Shown: positions 38,088 to 47,716, counted from the stretch's first letter. The stretch is 64,000 nucleotides of DNA from Pelagimonas sp017744045 (GCF_017744045.1 NZ_JAGHRD010000003.1), one strand, 5' to 3'. Notes: a model not told the origin generated them from the sequence alone. Made by a program: numbers and translations.

Positions 38088-38852
38088 ATGTCCGACATTT
38101 TGAACATCCAGGTCGACGATCAAATCGCCACCCTGACCATGAACCGCCCTGGCAAGCGTAACGCCATGTGCGAAGAGCTGCTGCACGCGCTGGAAGAGTT
38201 CTATTTCAACCCGCCCGAAGGTCTGCGCGTGGTCATTCTGACCGGTGTCGAGGGCCATTTCTGTTCCGGGCTTGATCTGGCCGAACATGTGCACCGCTCT
38301 GCTGAGGAAAACCTGTATCACTCGCGCAAGTGGCACAAATTGATGGATCAGATCCGCTTTGGCGGTCTGGCCACCGTATCCGCCATGTTTGGTGCGGTGA
38401 TCGGCGGCGGTCTTGAACTGGCCTCGGCCACCCATGTGCGTATTGCCGAACCTTCAACGATTTTCCAATTGCCCGAGGGGCGTCGCGGCATCTTTGTCGG
38501 CGGTGGAGCCACCGCCCATGTTGGTCGCCTGTTGGGGCCGGATCGCATGACCGAGATGATGCTGACAGGCCGTAAATACGGCGCGGATGAAGGTGTGTCG
38601 CTGGGGCTTGCGCATTATTCCGTTGGCGATGGCGAAGCCCTGAGCCTGGCTCAGCAACTGGCGGGCAAAATCTCGCGCAATGCGCCGCTGTCCAACTATC
38701 TGATGATCCAGGCCATCCCACGGATCAATGACATGTCGAATTCGGACGGATTGTTCACCGAAAGCCTGGCCGCGGCCCTGTCACAGACCACGCCCGACGC
38801 TGAGGAAGGGCTCAAAGCCTTCCTTGAAAAGCGCGCGCCCAAGTTCCGGTGA
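38088..38852 (+). CDS. Enoyl-CoA hydratase/isomerase (crotonase family)
   Basis: 254 residues from the ATG at 38088, behind AAAGGAG and ten bases after the dehydrogenase. Crotonase features: the oxyanion-hole segment HFCSGLDLAEH and the second loop AVIGGGLELASATHVRI, then FQLPEGRRGIFVGGGA. It could hydrate an aryl-acrylyl-CoA such as feruloyl- or coumaroyl-CoA. Direct hydratase-lyase activity (giving vanillin plus acetyl-CoA) is the alternative, but the neighbouring 3-hydroxyacyl-CoA dehydrogenase favours an oxidative route. Confidence 0.9.
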   Translation: MSDILNIQVDDQIATLTMNRPGKRNAMCEELLHALEEFYFNPPEGLRVVILTGVEGHFCSGLDLAEHVHRSAEENLYHSRKWHKLMDQIRFGGLATVSAMFGAVIGGGLELASATHVRIAEPSTIFQLPEGRRGIFVGGGATAHVGRLLGPDRMTEMMLTGRKYGADEGVSLGLAHYSVGDGEALSLAQQLAGKISRNAPLSNYLMIQAIPRINDMSNSDGLFTESLAAALSQTTPDAEEGLKAFLEKRAPKFR

Positions 38853-38856
38853 CACT

Positions 38857-39318
38857 ATGCCAGCACCAGAACAAGACATCAAACAGCCCACCCGCGTGAG
38901 CGACGAGACCCTGCGCCGCTTTCTGGGCTATCACATGAAACGCGCCTTCAACGTGGTGCAGGCGGATCTGACCGCGACGCTGAAACCCTTTGACCTGCGC
39001 ATGTTGACCTATACGGCGCTGGTCCTGATCTGCGACAATCCCGGCCTCAGCCAAACGCAATTGGCTGCGGCCATGGATATCGAGCGCCCCAATCTCGTCG
39101 TGATCATCGACGAGCTGGAACGCCGCGAGCTGATCAATCGCACCCGCGTTCCCACGGATCGCCGGGCCTATGCCCTGATCCCGACACTGGCGGGGAAACG
39201 GCTTTGTGAACAGGCCGTTGCTGCCGTCCAAGCGCATGAAGCAAAGCTTTTTGTCGGGCTTGATGACGATATGCGCGCTGCAATGATTGAAACACTTTCC
39301 AAGGTGAGGGGCACATGA
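38857..39318 (+). CDS. MarR-family regulator within the hydroxycinnamate-type operon
   Basis: 153 residues from the ATG at 38857. Winged helix: LICDNPGLSQTQLAAAMDIERPNLVVIIDELERRELINRTRVPTDRRAY. It starts four bases after the hydratase stop and overlaps the CoA ligase by four (ATGA), so it is made together with the enzymes it presumably represses. This placement is like CouR/HcaR/FerR, MarR repressors that sense hydroxycinnamoyl-CoA thioesters. The ligand here is inferred. Confidence 0.9.
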   Translation: MPAPEQDIKQPTRVSDETLRRFLGYHMKRAFNVVQADLTATLKPFDLRMLTYTALVLICDNPGLSQTQLAAAMDIERPNLVVIIDELERRELINRTRVPTDRRAYALIPTLAGKRLCEQAVAAVQAHEAKLFVGLDDDMRAAMIETLSKVRGT

Positions 39319-41126
39319 AACGGACCTCGAATTTCAAACCCCATAACGTGACCCGCGAAGATCGCGCCGATGGGACGATTTTGCTGCGCTCAGCCGAACC
39401 GCTGAGCCCGGTGGCAAACACAACCGGCGAATGGTTACATCGCTGGGCAGAAGAAGCCCCCGACCGCACCTTTATTGCCGAACGCTATGGCGCGGGTTGG
39501 CGCGAAGAAAGCTATGCCGCGACCCTGGACAAGGTGCGCAATCTGGCCGCCGCCCTCTTGGCCCGAGGCATGGGTCCGGATACGCCGATCCTGATCATGT
39601 CGGGCAATGGCGTTGATCACGGCCTGCTGGCCCTGGCCGCGCAATATGTTGGCATCCCGACCGTCCCCGTGGCCGAGCAATACTCGCTGATCCACGGTGC
39701 CCATGGTCGCCTGCGCCACGCGATCGAACTGGTCCGCCCGCGCATGGCCTATGTGGTCGATGCCGCGCAATATGCCGAAGCATTGGCGCTGGACGCGCTG
39801 GCGGGGATCGAGATCATCGCCTCGCGCCCCGGCCCCGGCACCACCCCATTTGACGAATTGCTCAAGGGGGACAATAGCATCGATATCGACGCCGCCCATG
39901 CGCAGGTTGGCCCCGATAGCGTGGTCAAATTGCTGATGACCTCGGGCTCGACCTCTAGCCCCAAGGCGGTGATGACGACCCATCGCATGATGTGTGCCAA
40001 CCAGGCGCAATTGGCCGACGCCATGCCCTTTTTGCGGGCGCGCCCACCGCGCATTGTTGACTGGCTGCCCTGGAACCACGTCTTTGGCGGGTCGCATAAT
40101 TTCAACATGATGCTGGCCAATGGCGGCACCTTCTATATCGATGAAGGCAAGCCGGTTAAGGGCGTCTTTGATCGCACCCTCGAAAACCTGTCACTGGTCA
40201 CCGGCACCCTGTGTTTCAACGTTCCGGTTGGCTTTGCCATGCTGCTAAGCGCACTGCGCGAGAACGCGCCCCTGCGCCAACGCTTTTTCGAAGACCTGGA
40301 CATGATTTTCTATGCCGGTGCCTCGCTGCCGCAAGATATCTGGCAAGGCTTTGAGCAGATGGCGATGGAGACCAAGGGCGAGATCCCGTTGATCACCTCG
40401 TCTTGGGGGCTGACCGAAACCGCGCCGGCCATGATGCTGCAACATGAACCGACCGAAAATTCCGGGGTTGTCGGCGTGCCTCTGAATGGCGTGACGGCCA
40501 AGCTGATCCCGGATGACGACATGCGCTGCGAAGTGCGTGTCAAAGGGCCCAACCTGATGCCGGGCTATTTCGAAGCGCCGGAAAAGACCGCCGAAGCCTT
40601 TGACGAAGAAGGGTTCTTTATCACCGGCGATGCGATGAAATTCGTTGATCTGGATGATTTGAACAAGGGTATGAAATTCGACGGGCGCATCTCGGAGGAT
40701 TTCAAGCTGCTGACCGGCACCTGGGTGCGCGCGGCGCAGCTGCGGATCGACATGTTGGCGCTCCTCTCTCCTCTGGCGGCGGATCTGGTGATCACCGGGG
40801 CCGACAAGAACGAGATCGGCGTGATGATCTTTCCCAACACATCCGAGCTGGAGGCCGAAGGTTTTGCCCTGCAAGACGACAATGGCGCGATCCTTTGCCC
40901 CTTGCTCTTGGGGGAAATCCACCGGCGCTTGGCGGCCCATGCCGCGACGGGTGCCAGCAGTTCGACCCGTGTGGTACGCGCCATCGTCCTGTCAGAACCC
41001 GCCTCCATGCCCGACGGTGAAATGACCGCCAAGGGCAACCTGAACTTCCGCAAGGTCCTGACCCGCCGCGCCGACCTTTTGAACCGCCTTTATGCTGACG
41101 CCGACCCGGCTGTCACCACGCTCTAG
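39315..41126 (+). CDS. Feruloyl-CoA synthetase-like acyl-CoA ligase
   Basis: 603 residues. The AMP-binding P-loop is LMTSGSTSSPKAVMTTH; later motifs are YAGASLPQ, SSWGLTETAP and FITGDAM. The opening, NFKPHNVTREDRADGTILLRS, and the overall layout are those of the Fcs group (feruloyl/coumaroyl-CoA synthetases) rather than of fatty acyl ligases. It would activate an aromatic propenoic acid with ATP and CoA and so commit it to the operon's pathway. The actual acid (ferulate, coumarate, caffeate or a phenylpropanoate) cannot be read from sequence. Confidence 0.85.
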   Translation: MKRTSNFKPHNVTREDRADGTILLRSAEPLSPVANTTGEWLHRWAEEAPDRTFIAERYGAGWREESYAATLDKVRNLAAALLARGMGPDTPILIMSGNGVDHGLLALAAQYVGIPTVPVAEQYSLIHGAHGRLRHAIELVRPRMAYVVDAAQYAEALALDALAGIEIIASRPGPGTTPFDELLKGDNSIDIDAAHAQVGPDSVVKLLMTSGSTSSPKAVMTTHRMMCANQAQLADAMPFLRARPPRIVDWLPWNHVFGGSHNFNMMLANGGTFYIDEGKPVKGVFDRTLENLSLVTGTLCFNVPVGFAMLLSALRENAPLRQRFFEDLDMIFYAGASLPQDIWQGFEQMAMETKGEIPLITSSWGLTETAPAMMLQHEPTENSGVVGVPLNGVTAKLIPDDDMRCEVRVKGPNLMPGYFEAPEKTAEAFDEEGFFITGDAMKFVDLDDLNKGMKFDGRISEDFKLLTGTWVRAAQLRIDMLALLSPLAADLVITGADKNEIGVMIFPNTSELEAEGFALQDDNGAILCPLLLGEIHRRLAAHAATGASSSTRVVRAIVLSEPASMPDGEMTAKGNLNFRKVLTRRADLLNRLYADADPAVTTL

Positions 41127-41135
41127 GAGACTGAA

Positions 41136-42011
41136 ATGGTAGATCTGTCCAAAGTCCGGGCCATCGACATTCACACCCATGCCGAAGAACCCTGCGGCTG
41201 CCATGATGATGACGGCTATGATGACCTGCAATCCACCATGGCCAGCTATTTTGGCGCGCCCTGGGAACATCCGCCGACCATCCACCAAACCGCCGCGCAT
41301 TACCGTGAACAAAACATCGCGGCGGTGATCTTTCCGGTCGATGCCGAGCGCGAAACCGGCTATCGCCGCTACAGCAATGACGAAGTGGCCGAAGCGGTTG
41401 CCGAAAACAGCGATGTGCTGATCCAATTCGGCAGCATCGACCCCTGGAAGGGCAAGATGGCCGTGCGCGAGGCCAAGCGCCTGATGCGGGATTACGGCGT
41501 CAAAGGGTTCAAATTCCACCCGACGATGCAGGGCTTTTACCCCAATGATCGCATGGCCTATCCCTTTTACGAGGCGATTGCCGAAGAGGGCGGCATTGCC
41601 CTGTTTCACACCGGCCAGACCGGTGTCGGTTCGGGCATGCCCGGCGGGAACGGTATGCGGCTGAAATACTCCAACCCGATGTATATGGATGATGTTGCGG
41701 TGGACTTCCCCGAGCTCAAGATCATCCTCGCCCATCCGTCTTTCCCCTGGCAGGAAGAAGCGCTGGCCGTCGCGCAGCACAAGCCCAATGTCTATATCGA
41801 CCTGTCTGGTTGGAGCCCAAAATATTTCCCGCCAATCCTGGTGCGCTATTGTAATTCGATCCTTAAGAAAAAGGTGCTGTTCGGCTCTGACTGGCCGATG
41901 ATCACGCCGGAACGCTGGTTGTCCGATTTTGAGAAAATCGACATCAAGGATCACCTGCGCGAGGATATCATCAAGGGCAATGCCGCGCGCCTCCTGGGGT
42001 TTGCAGACTGA
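41136..42011 (+). CDS. Amidohydrolase-2 family metal hydrolase
   Basis: 291 residues. Metal motif DIHTHAEEP near the N-terminus, KFHPTMQGFYP, then FHTGQTG, LAHPSFPW and the terminal FGSDWPM. This is the ACMSD/4-oxalomesaconate hydratase-like branch that includes decarboxylases and C-C hydrolases. In Agrobacterium, a comparable hydroxycinnamate cluster uses an amidohydrolase-like enzyme to remove the two-carbon unit in place of thiolase (from memory). Its place directly after the CoA ligase and the absence of a thiolase in this operon fit that role. Confidence 0.82.
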   Translation: MVDLSKVRAIDIHTHAEEPCGCHDDDGYDDLQSTMASYFGAPWEHPPTIHQTAAHYREQNIAAVIFPVDAERETGYRRYSNDEVAEAVAENSDVLIQFGSIDPWKGKMAVREAKRLMRDYGVKGFKFHPTMQGFYPNDRMAYPFYEAIAEEGGIALFHTGQTGVGSGMPGGNGMRLKYSNPMYMDDVAVDFPELKIILAHPSFPWQEEALAVAQHKPNVYIDLSGWSPKYFPPILVRYCNSILKKKVLFGSDWPMITPERWLSDFEKIDIKDHLREDIIKGNAARLLGFAD

Positions 42012-42475
42012 TGCAGATCCCGGTTCCTGCCCTGTCTCATGCCTTTACCCTGCGCGTGGAATTGGCCGCTCCTATTGAGCTGGGACCGGGCCGCGCAGGG
42101 CAGCGCCGCATCATCCCGATTGTGGGCGGCGCGGCGCTGGGGCCAGAGATCACCGGCGAGGTGATGAACCTTGGGGCCGATTGGCAGACGATCTTTGCCG
42201 ATGGTGCCGCGCATCTCGACACGCGCTATGCGGTGAAAACCGATGATGGCGCGGTGATCGAGATCGTCAATATCGGCACCCGCCACGGCCCGCCCGAGGT
42301 TCTGGCCCGCCTTGCCGCGGGCGAAGAGGTTGATCCCTCGACCTATTACATGCGCACGGCGGCGCGTCTCGAAACCGGGGATGCGCGCTATGACTGGGTC
42401 AATCACACGCTGTTTGTCTGCGCCGGTATCCGCCGCGCCTCAGCGGTCGAGATTGCCTATTACAAAGTGGACTGA
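42011..42475 (+). CDS. DUF3237 protein
   Basis: 154 residues, starting in the last base of the amidohydrolase stop (TGATG). The barrel-like pattern (PVPALSHAFTLRVEL, then GGAALGPEITGEVMNLGADWQ and the closing VNHTLFVCAGIR) is that of DUF3237. These small proteins recur in aromatic and CoA-thioester degradation clusters, but their activity is unknown. Coupled translation with the amidohydrolase implies a shared substrate. Confidence 0.85.
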   Translation: MQIPVPALSHAFTLRVELAAPIELGPGRAGQRRIIPIVGGAALGPEITGEVMNLGADWQTIFADGAAHLDTRYAVKTDDGAVIEIVNIGTRHGPPEVLARLAAGEEVDPSTYYMRTAARLETGDARYDWVNHTLFVCAGIRRASAVEIAYYKVD

Positions 42476-42477
42476 AC

Positions 42478-44016
42478 ATGACGCCTTTCCGAGCCCCCCT
42501 TGAGGATATTCTGTTTTCCCTGCGTGTTGCAGGGGCCGATGACCTGTCGGATTATGATGCCGAGATTACCTCGGAAATTGGTGGTCATTTCGCGACCTTT
42601 GCCGAGGGCGAAATCGCCCCGCTGGATGAACCAGGTGATAGGCAGGGCTGCACCTTGCAAGATGGCCGTGTTTCCATGCCGGACGGGTTTGCAGAAGTCT
42701 ACCAGGCCTATGCCGAAGCCGGTTGGCCCAGCCTGACCCTGCCCGAGGAACATGGCGGTCAGGGCATGGATGCGCTGACACTTGCCGTCACCTCCGAGAT
42801 CTTTTCCGGGGCCAATCACGCCTTGCAGATGGTCACCGGTCTGGTGCCTGGTGCCGCGCGGGTTCTGACGCGCTTTGGGTCCCAGGATCAGCAAGCGCGC
42901 CACATACCCGGCCTGGCCTCGGGCGAGGTGATCGCCACCATGTGCCTGACCGAACCCGGCGCCGGCTCGGACCTGTCGCGCATCCGCTGCCGTGCCGAAC
43001 AGGGCGACAGCTGGACAATCACCGGCGAGAAAATCTTTATCTCTGGCGGCGATCAGAACCTGTCAGAGCGTATCCTGCATCTGGTGCTGGCGCGCACATC
43101 GGATAACGGGGTCAAGGGCCTGTCGCTGTTCCTCTGCCCCTGCACCCGCGCCGATGGGAGCCGCAACGCCGTGACCGTCACCCGGATCGAAGAGAAAATG
43201 GGCCTGCACGCCTCACCCACCTGCCAATTGGCCTTTGACGGGGCCGAGGCCGAGCTGATCGGTGAGGAAGGCAAGGGGTTGGCGGCCATGTTCACTATGA
43301 TGAATCACGCCCGCCTTGATGTCTCGCTACAGGGCGTGGCCCATGCTGCGCGCGCCCATGATATCGCCGCCACCTATGCGGCGGAACGGGTACAGGGGCG
43401 CGGCGCGGATGGGCAGCCGGTCACGCTGGACCACCATGCCGATGTGCGCCGGATGCTGGACGAGGCCGACAGCCTTGCCATTGGTGGGCGCGCGATTGCC
43501 CATCTGGCGCTGGTAACGATGGAGCGGGGCGATAATCCCGATCTGGTCGAGTTCCTGACCCCACTGGCCAAGGTCTATTGCACCGAAGCGGGCATGCGCG
43601 CGGCCGAATTGGGCATACAAGTTCTGGGCGGTTACGGTTATCTGCGCGAATACCGGGTCGAGCAAACCTATCGCGACGCGCGGATCACCGCGATCTACGA
43701 AGGTGCCAACGGCATTCACGCACGGATGCTCGCCACCCGTCTGGCCGCCACCGCCCCCGGCGATGCGTTTGAAGCATTCCTTTTGGCGCAGGCCGCGCAC
43801 TTCCCCGATAGCGGCATCAAAGCCTTGGTCACCAACTGGCAGGCCAGCCGGGAGGCATTGAAAGCGGCCAAGGATCCGGCAAGCCTGGCGCAGGGCTTTC
43901 TTGAGGACAGCACCAAGGCGCTTTTGGCCTGTATCTGGTCCACCATTGCCGCGAATGCCGCGCAGCACCCCGATCCCGCGCGCCTGAACCGGCTTTGCGC
44001 CACCAACACCGTATAG
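42478..44016 (+). CDS. Acyl-CoA dehydrogenase, large form
   Basis: 512 residues, longer than the usual ~380, as in the DmdC-like group. Features: PEEHGGQGMDAL, the FAD-binding MCLTEPGAGSDLS and TGEKIFISGGDQ, EKMGLHASPTCQLAFD, and the active-site region YEGANGIHARML, in which Glu is the likely base. It would desaturate an acyl-CoA side chain, for example turning dihydroferuloyl- or phenylpropanoyl-CoA into the unsaturated form handled by the hydratase. Last gene of the operon; palindromes follow at 44054. Confidence 0.9.
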   Translation: MTPFRAPLEDILFSLRVAGADDLSDYDAEITSEIGGHFATFAEGEIAPLDEPGDRQGCTLQDGRVSMPDGFAEVYQAYAEAGWPSLTLPEEHGGQGMDALTLAVTSEIFSGANHALQMVTGLVPGAARVLTRFGSQDQQARHIPGLASGEVIATMCLTEPGAGSDLSRIRCRAEQGDSWTITGEKIFISGGDQNLSERILHLVLARTSDNGVKGLSLFLCPCTRADGSRNAVTVTRIEEKMGLHASPTCQLAFDGAEAELIGEEGKGLAAMFTMMNHARLDVSLQGVAHAARAHDIAATYAAERVQGRGADGQPVTLDHHADVRRMLDEADSLAIGGRAIAHLALVTMERGDNPDLVEFLTPLAKVYCTEAGMRAAELGIQVLGGYGYLREYRVEQTYRDARITAIYEGANGIHARMLATRLAATAPGDAFEAFLLAQAAHFPDSGIKALVTNWQASREALKAAKDPASLAQGFLEDSTKALLACIWSTIAANAAQHPDPARLNRLCATNTV

Positions 44017-44053
44017 GCCCAGAACCGAAATTCTTGTCATAGAATTAGTGTCC

Positions 44054-44109
44054 CCGGATCGCCTGCGATCCGGTTCGCGCCCGACCCCGCCCCCCAGGGC
44101 GGGCGCGAA
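44054..44109. terminator. Two consecutive hairpins after the catabolic operon
   Basis: CCGGATCGC-CT-GCGATCCGG (44054-44073), followed at once by TTCGCGCCCG (44074-44083) pairing with CGGGCGCGAA (44100-44109). They lie between convergent transcription units. No T run is present. The remaining sequence to 44255 shows nothing recognisable. Confidence 0.45.
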
Positions 44110-44255
44110 TTCGTCTGAACGTTTCAACAAGATGCGCGGCTAGCTGATGCCTCCACCCGTTCGCCAAGGTTAGACACGCCCACCCTCGGTGCCGGGCGCG
44201 AACCTGTGTGGTTGCCTTTTTCTATGTAGCGGATTTCGGTTCCATGTGACTAGGG

Positions 44256-45932
44256 TCAGGCCCCGCCCCGCCCGACCGGTGTCAGGCTGGCAAAGGGTTT
44301 GCCGGTGACCGCCTCATATTCCTCTTCGTCCCAGAAGCCGATCAGGATACCCCCCTCGGCGGCCTTGCTCTGACGCGCCAGCACCTCGGGCGTGGCGGTG
44401 ATACGGGCGTGGTGGCGCATCGACCAGGCCAAGAGCGCCTCTTCCATACGCGCCCGCACGGCGACATGTTCTTCGCTCTCAGAACCCCCGATATCCACCA
44501 GCTCATCCGGGTCAGTTTCCAGATCAAACAGGACCGGGCGGAAGGTCTCGCAGCGGATATATTTCCACCGCCCGTCAAAGATCATCGTAGTATGGGCATC
44601 CTCTTGCGGCTGGTTCAGCTCGCGCGCCATGTCCGACCAGTGATAATCATGCTCGCTGATCACATATTTGCGCGAAAACCCCTCGGTTCCATGCAGGATC
44701 GGCGTCAGATCGCGCCCCTCGACAATCCACGGCTTGGGGCGACAACCCGCCGCCGCCATAAAGGTCGGGGCCAGGTCGATCTGCTCCACCAGTTCGTCCG
44801 TCACCAGGCCGCGCGTGCCATCCGCCTCAGGGCGCGGATCATAGATGATCAGGGGCACCTTGACCGATTGCTGGTGATAGAAATCCTTATCCCCCATCCA
44901 GTGATCGCCCATGTAATCCCCGTGATCCGAGGTAAAAGCGATGATGGTGTTCTTGGCGATTCCGGTTTCTTCCATCCAGGCAAACAGCCGCCCCAGATGA
45001 TCGTCCAATTGCTTGATCAGCCCCATATAGGCCGGGATCACATGTTCCCGCACATGATCGCGCGAGAAACTGCGGCAGACGCGCGCGTTGAGATAGGCGC
45101 GCATCAAGGGGTGATCGGTCTCACGCTCAGCCTCTGAGCGCACCGGATCGATCACATGACGTTCGTCATACATATCGTGATAGGGCGCGGGCACGATATA
45201 AGGCCAATGGGGTTTGATATAAGACAGATGGCAGACCCAGGGTTTGCCATCGGCCTCGGCGTCGCGCATGAAATCCATCGCGCGGTTGGTCATATAGGCG
45301 GTTTCCGAATGCTCTTCGGGCACATTGGCGGGCAGGCGCGAATTCTTGAGCAACCAGGCCGACAGGGTTTCGTGATCATCGCCCAGGCCGGAATTGGCGA
45401 AATCCCCCCATGGATTGTCCGAGTCAAAGCCATGCGAGACGAGGTAATCATCATAGGCAGACCATTTCTGACGCGCGCTGTCCGGGTGCAGCCCGTCATC
45501 GCGCTCATAAGGGTCAAAGCCGCATTCCGAACGGCTGACGCCAATCTCGCTTTCGGGATCAATGCCAAGCCAGGCCATACCTTCGAGATCGGCAGTCATA
45601 TGGGTCTTGCCCACCAAGACCGCGCGCGCTCCGGCCTCGCGCAGGTGATCGCCCATCGTAGGCTCCCCCACCCGCAACGGCATGCCATTCCAGGTCGAGC
45701 CATGACTGCGCACATAACGCCCGGTATAGGACGACATGCGCGACGGCCCGCAGACCGGCGATTGCACATAGGCGTTTTCAAACCGCACCCCACGTGCCGC
45801 CAGCGCATCAATATGCGGCGTGTGCAGATGCGGGTGGCCATAGCAGCTTAGGTAATCGAAGCGCAGCTGATCTGCCATGATCCACAAGACATTGGGGCGT
45901 TCGGCCCCTTGTGGGGTGGTCGGGGTGGTCAT
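44256..45932 (-). CDS. Sulfatase / phosphonate monoester hydrolase
   Basis: 558 residues of the alkaline phosphatase superfamily. The formylglycine motif is C61-G-P-S-R65 (QSPVCGPSRMSSYTGRY); metal ligands are in LWIMADQLRFDYLSCYG and FTSDHGDYMGDH; GKTHMT supplies further active-site residues. The SPVCGPSRMSSYTGR context and the C-terminal extension recall phosphonate monoester hydrolases/phosphodiesterases of rhizobia, which also cleave sulfate esters. No signal peptide is visible, so it is probably cytosolic and acts on an imported ester. It overlaps the MarR gene by four bases. No formylglycine-generating enzyme is adjacent. Confidence 0.88.
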   Translation of the reverse strand: MTTPTTPQGAERPNVLWIMADQLRFDYLSCYGHPHLHTPHIDALAARGVRFENAYVQSPVCGPSRMSSYTGRYVRSHGSTWNGMPLRVGEPTMGDHLREAGARAVLVGKTHMTADLEGMAWLGIDPESEIGVSRSECGFDPYERDDGLHPDSARQKWSAYDDYLVSHGFDSDNPWGDFANSGLGDDHETLSAWLLKNSRLPANVPEEHSETAYMTNRAMDFMRDAEADGKPWVCHLSYIKPHWPYIVPAPYHDMYDERHVIDPVRSEAERETDHPLMRAYLNARVCRSFSRDHVREHVIPAYMGLIKQLDDHLGRLFAWMEETGIAKNTIIAFTSDHGDYMGDHWMGDKDFYHQQSVKVPLIIYDPRPEADGTRGLVTDELVEQIDLAPTFMAAAGCRPKPWIVEGRDLTPILHGTEGFSRKYVISEHDYHWSDMARELNQPQEDAHTTMIFDGRWKYIRCETFRPVLFDLETDPDELVDIGGSESEEHVAVRARMEEALLAWSMRHHARITATPEVLARQSKAAEGGILIGFWDEEEYEAVTGKPFASLTPVGRGGA

Positions 45933-46453
45933 TCTGCGGACTCCTCGTTCAGAAAGTCGTCAATGGGCTGGCTCAAAAAGTCGTCGAAACGATCCAGAAA
46001 GGACGCAAACAACGCCAGTTCGTCGGGGGTGAATTGCGCACGCATGGCCTCGCGTCGGCGCTTCATAAAGGGGGCCGCCTGATCAAAGGCCTCGCGCCCG
46101 GCGGTGGTCAGTTCGACGATGGTCTGGCGCCCATCCCCTTCGTCCCGGCGCATCTCGACCAGACCTTTGCGACGCATATCCGGCAAGGCACGCGACAGCA
46201 AAGAATGGTCGGTTCGTTGTATCAAAGCCAGTTCGCGAATCGTCAATGGTCCGACTTCGGCCAGGTCCCAAAGCGTGCGCCATTCCACGATAGAGAGCCC
46301 CGCGGCGCGTTTAAGAATCTGCTGACCCTGCTTGCGAGAAGCAGCGTAAGTCGCGGGAAGACGTGCAAAAATATTCTGGGTCTCGCGCAAGCGCCTTGCC
46401 CGAATCCGATCATCTTTGCCGCTGACTTCTCTGAGGTCACTCTGCGCCATCAT
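45929..46453 (-). CDS. MarR-family regulator of the sulfatase/TRAP locus
   Basis: 174 residues; two adjacent ATGs (46453 and 46450) lie behind GGAGGAG. Winged helix: LAEVGPLTIRELALIQRTDHSLLSRALPDMRRKGLVEMRRDEGDGRQ. It is translated just ahead of the sulfatase (ATGA overlap) and is divergent from the TAXI-TRAP genes, so it likely controls both from the shared region 46454-46587. Confidence 0.88.
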   Translation of the reverse strand: MMAQSDLREVSGKDDRIRARRLRETQNIFARLPATYAASRKQGQQILKRAAGLSIVEWRTLWDLAEVGPLTIRELALIQRTDHSLLSRALPDMRRKGLVEMRRDEGDGRQTIVELTTAGREAFDQAAPFMKRRREAMRAQFTPDELALFASFLDRFDDFLSQPIDDFLNEESAE

Positions 46454-46494
46454 TCTCCTCCAATATCCTGAAACAAAGCAGAAAAAAAATTACG

Positions 46495-46504
46495 TGACAA
46501 GTCA
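46495..46504. promoter_or_regulatory. Possible operator in the MarR/TRAP intergenic region
   Basis: TGAC-AA-GTCA lies in an A/T-rich region centred between the two divergent starts. The palindrome is short, so the call is tentative. Confidence 0.3.
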
Positions 46505-46587
46505 TATATTTTTTGCGTACCTTTAATTACACCCCGACCAGGGGCGCGCATTCGGAGGAGGGATGCGCGAGCAACAGGGAGGAAACC

Positions 46588-47643
46588 ATGCTCAAATCCG
46601 CCATTCTGGGGGCCGCAGCGGCGATTATGCCGTTCACGGCCTTTGCTGCAGAAACCTTGACCCTTGAAACAACAAGCGTCGGGTCCAGCCCGCATTACAT
46701 CGACACCACCTTTGCCTCGATCCTGCAAAATGCCGGTGTCGCTGATTTGCAGGTGACCGAAGGCGCGACCCTGACAAATTCGGTGCAGGCCGTGGCTGAG
46801 GGCCGCCTTGATATCGCCCCTGCCCCGTTGATCCTGCCCTTTTTGATGTCCAAGGGGATCGGCCCCTATTCGGGCCTGGGTCCGGAAAAAGGCGCTGAGC
46901 TGGCCAGCAATGTGCGGGCGATCTTCTTTATGGCACCTTCGGTCCAGATTTTCGCCTATTACAATTCGAACCCGATTGACGACATTACCAAACTGGACGG
47001 CAAGCGCATCTGGAACGGCCCGCCACGCGGCGCGGCGCTGACCTCGGGCCGCGCCACGGTACAGCTTTTGGCCGGTTTGAAAGAGGGCGAAGGCTATGAA
47101 GGTGTGCAGACCCCTTGGCCCGATGCCATTCCCACAATCACCAGCGGCAAAGTCGATGCCTGGACCTCGCCCGATGGCCTGCCCTCGGCGCGCCAAATTC
47201 GCATCGCGGCAGCCGGTGGCATCACCATCCACGATATCCCCTCCGAGATCTATAACAGCGAGCTGGGTCAGCAGATTGCCAACGCCCCGGGCCACGCGCC
47301 GGTTTCGATCCCGATCGATGTTTACCGCAAAGCCTATGAGGGCAATGATGTGACCGTTGTTGTGGATGACGACACCTTTGACAGCTATGCCACGGCCTTT
47401 GCCGAGATCGTTCCGGCCAGCATGGACGAAGAACTGGTCTTTAACATCGTCACCGCCTTCCTTGAAGGCCAGGAGCGTATGGAGACCAGCGCACCCATCG
47501 GCCCGCATCTGAACATGACCTTTGCCGATATCGACGGCAAGACGCAGGGCGTCTGCGGTGCGGTTCAGATCAAGATGCATCCCGGTGCCATTCGCGCCTT
47601 TGAAGCCAAAGGCCACACCATCGCGGATTGCCTGCGCCCTTAA
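46588..47643 (+). CDS. TAXI-family TRAP transporter solute-binding protein
   Basis: 351 residues from the ATG at 46588 (AGGGAGGAAACC upstream), beginning with the signal peptide MLKSAILGAAAAIMPFTAFA. The mature start, ETLTLETTSVGSSPHYIDTTFA, and phrases such as VQAVAEGRLDIAPAP and KLDGKRIWNGPPRG are typical of TAXI (TRAP-associated extracytoplasmic immunogenic) receptors. It would capture an organic anion in the periplasm and deliver it to the fused permease encoded downstream. Confidence 0.9.
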   Translation: MLKSAILGAAAAIMPFTAFAAETLTLETTSVGSSPHYIDTTFASILQNAGVADLQVTEGATLTNSVQAVAEGRLDIAPAPLILPFLMSKGIGPYSGLGPEKGAELASNVRAIFFMAPSVQIFAYYNSNPIDDITKLDGKRIWNGPPRGAALTSGRATVQLLAGLKEGEGYEGVQTPWPDAIPTITSGKVDAWTSPDGLPSARQIRIAAAGGITIHDIPSEIYNSELGQQIANAPGHAPVSIPIDVYRKAYEGNDVTVVVDDDTFDSYATAFAEIVPASMDEELVFNIVTAFLEGQERMETSAPIGPHLNMTFADIDGKTQGVCGAVQIKMHPGAIRAFEAKGHTIADCLRP

Positions 47644-47716
47644 CCCCTTTCGCCTGAATTGAAATCTGGCTGTCCGGTCCCATTGTGACCGGACATCCCA
47701 TCGTCGCGAGCCAAAC

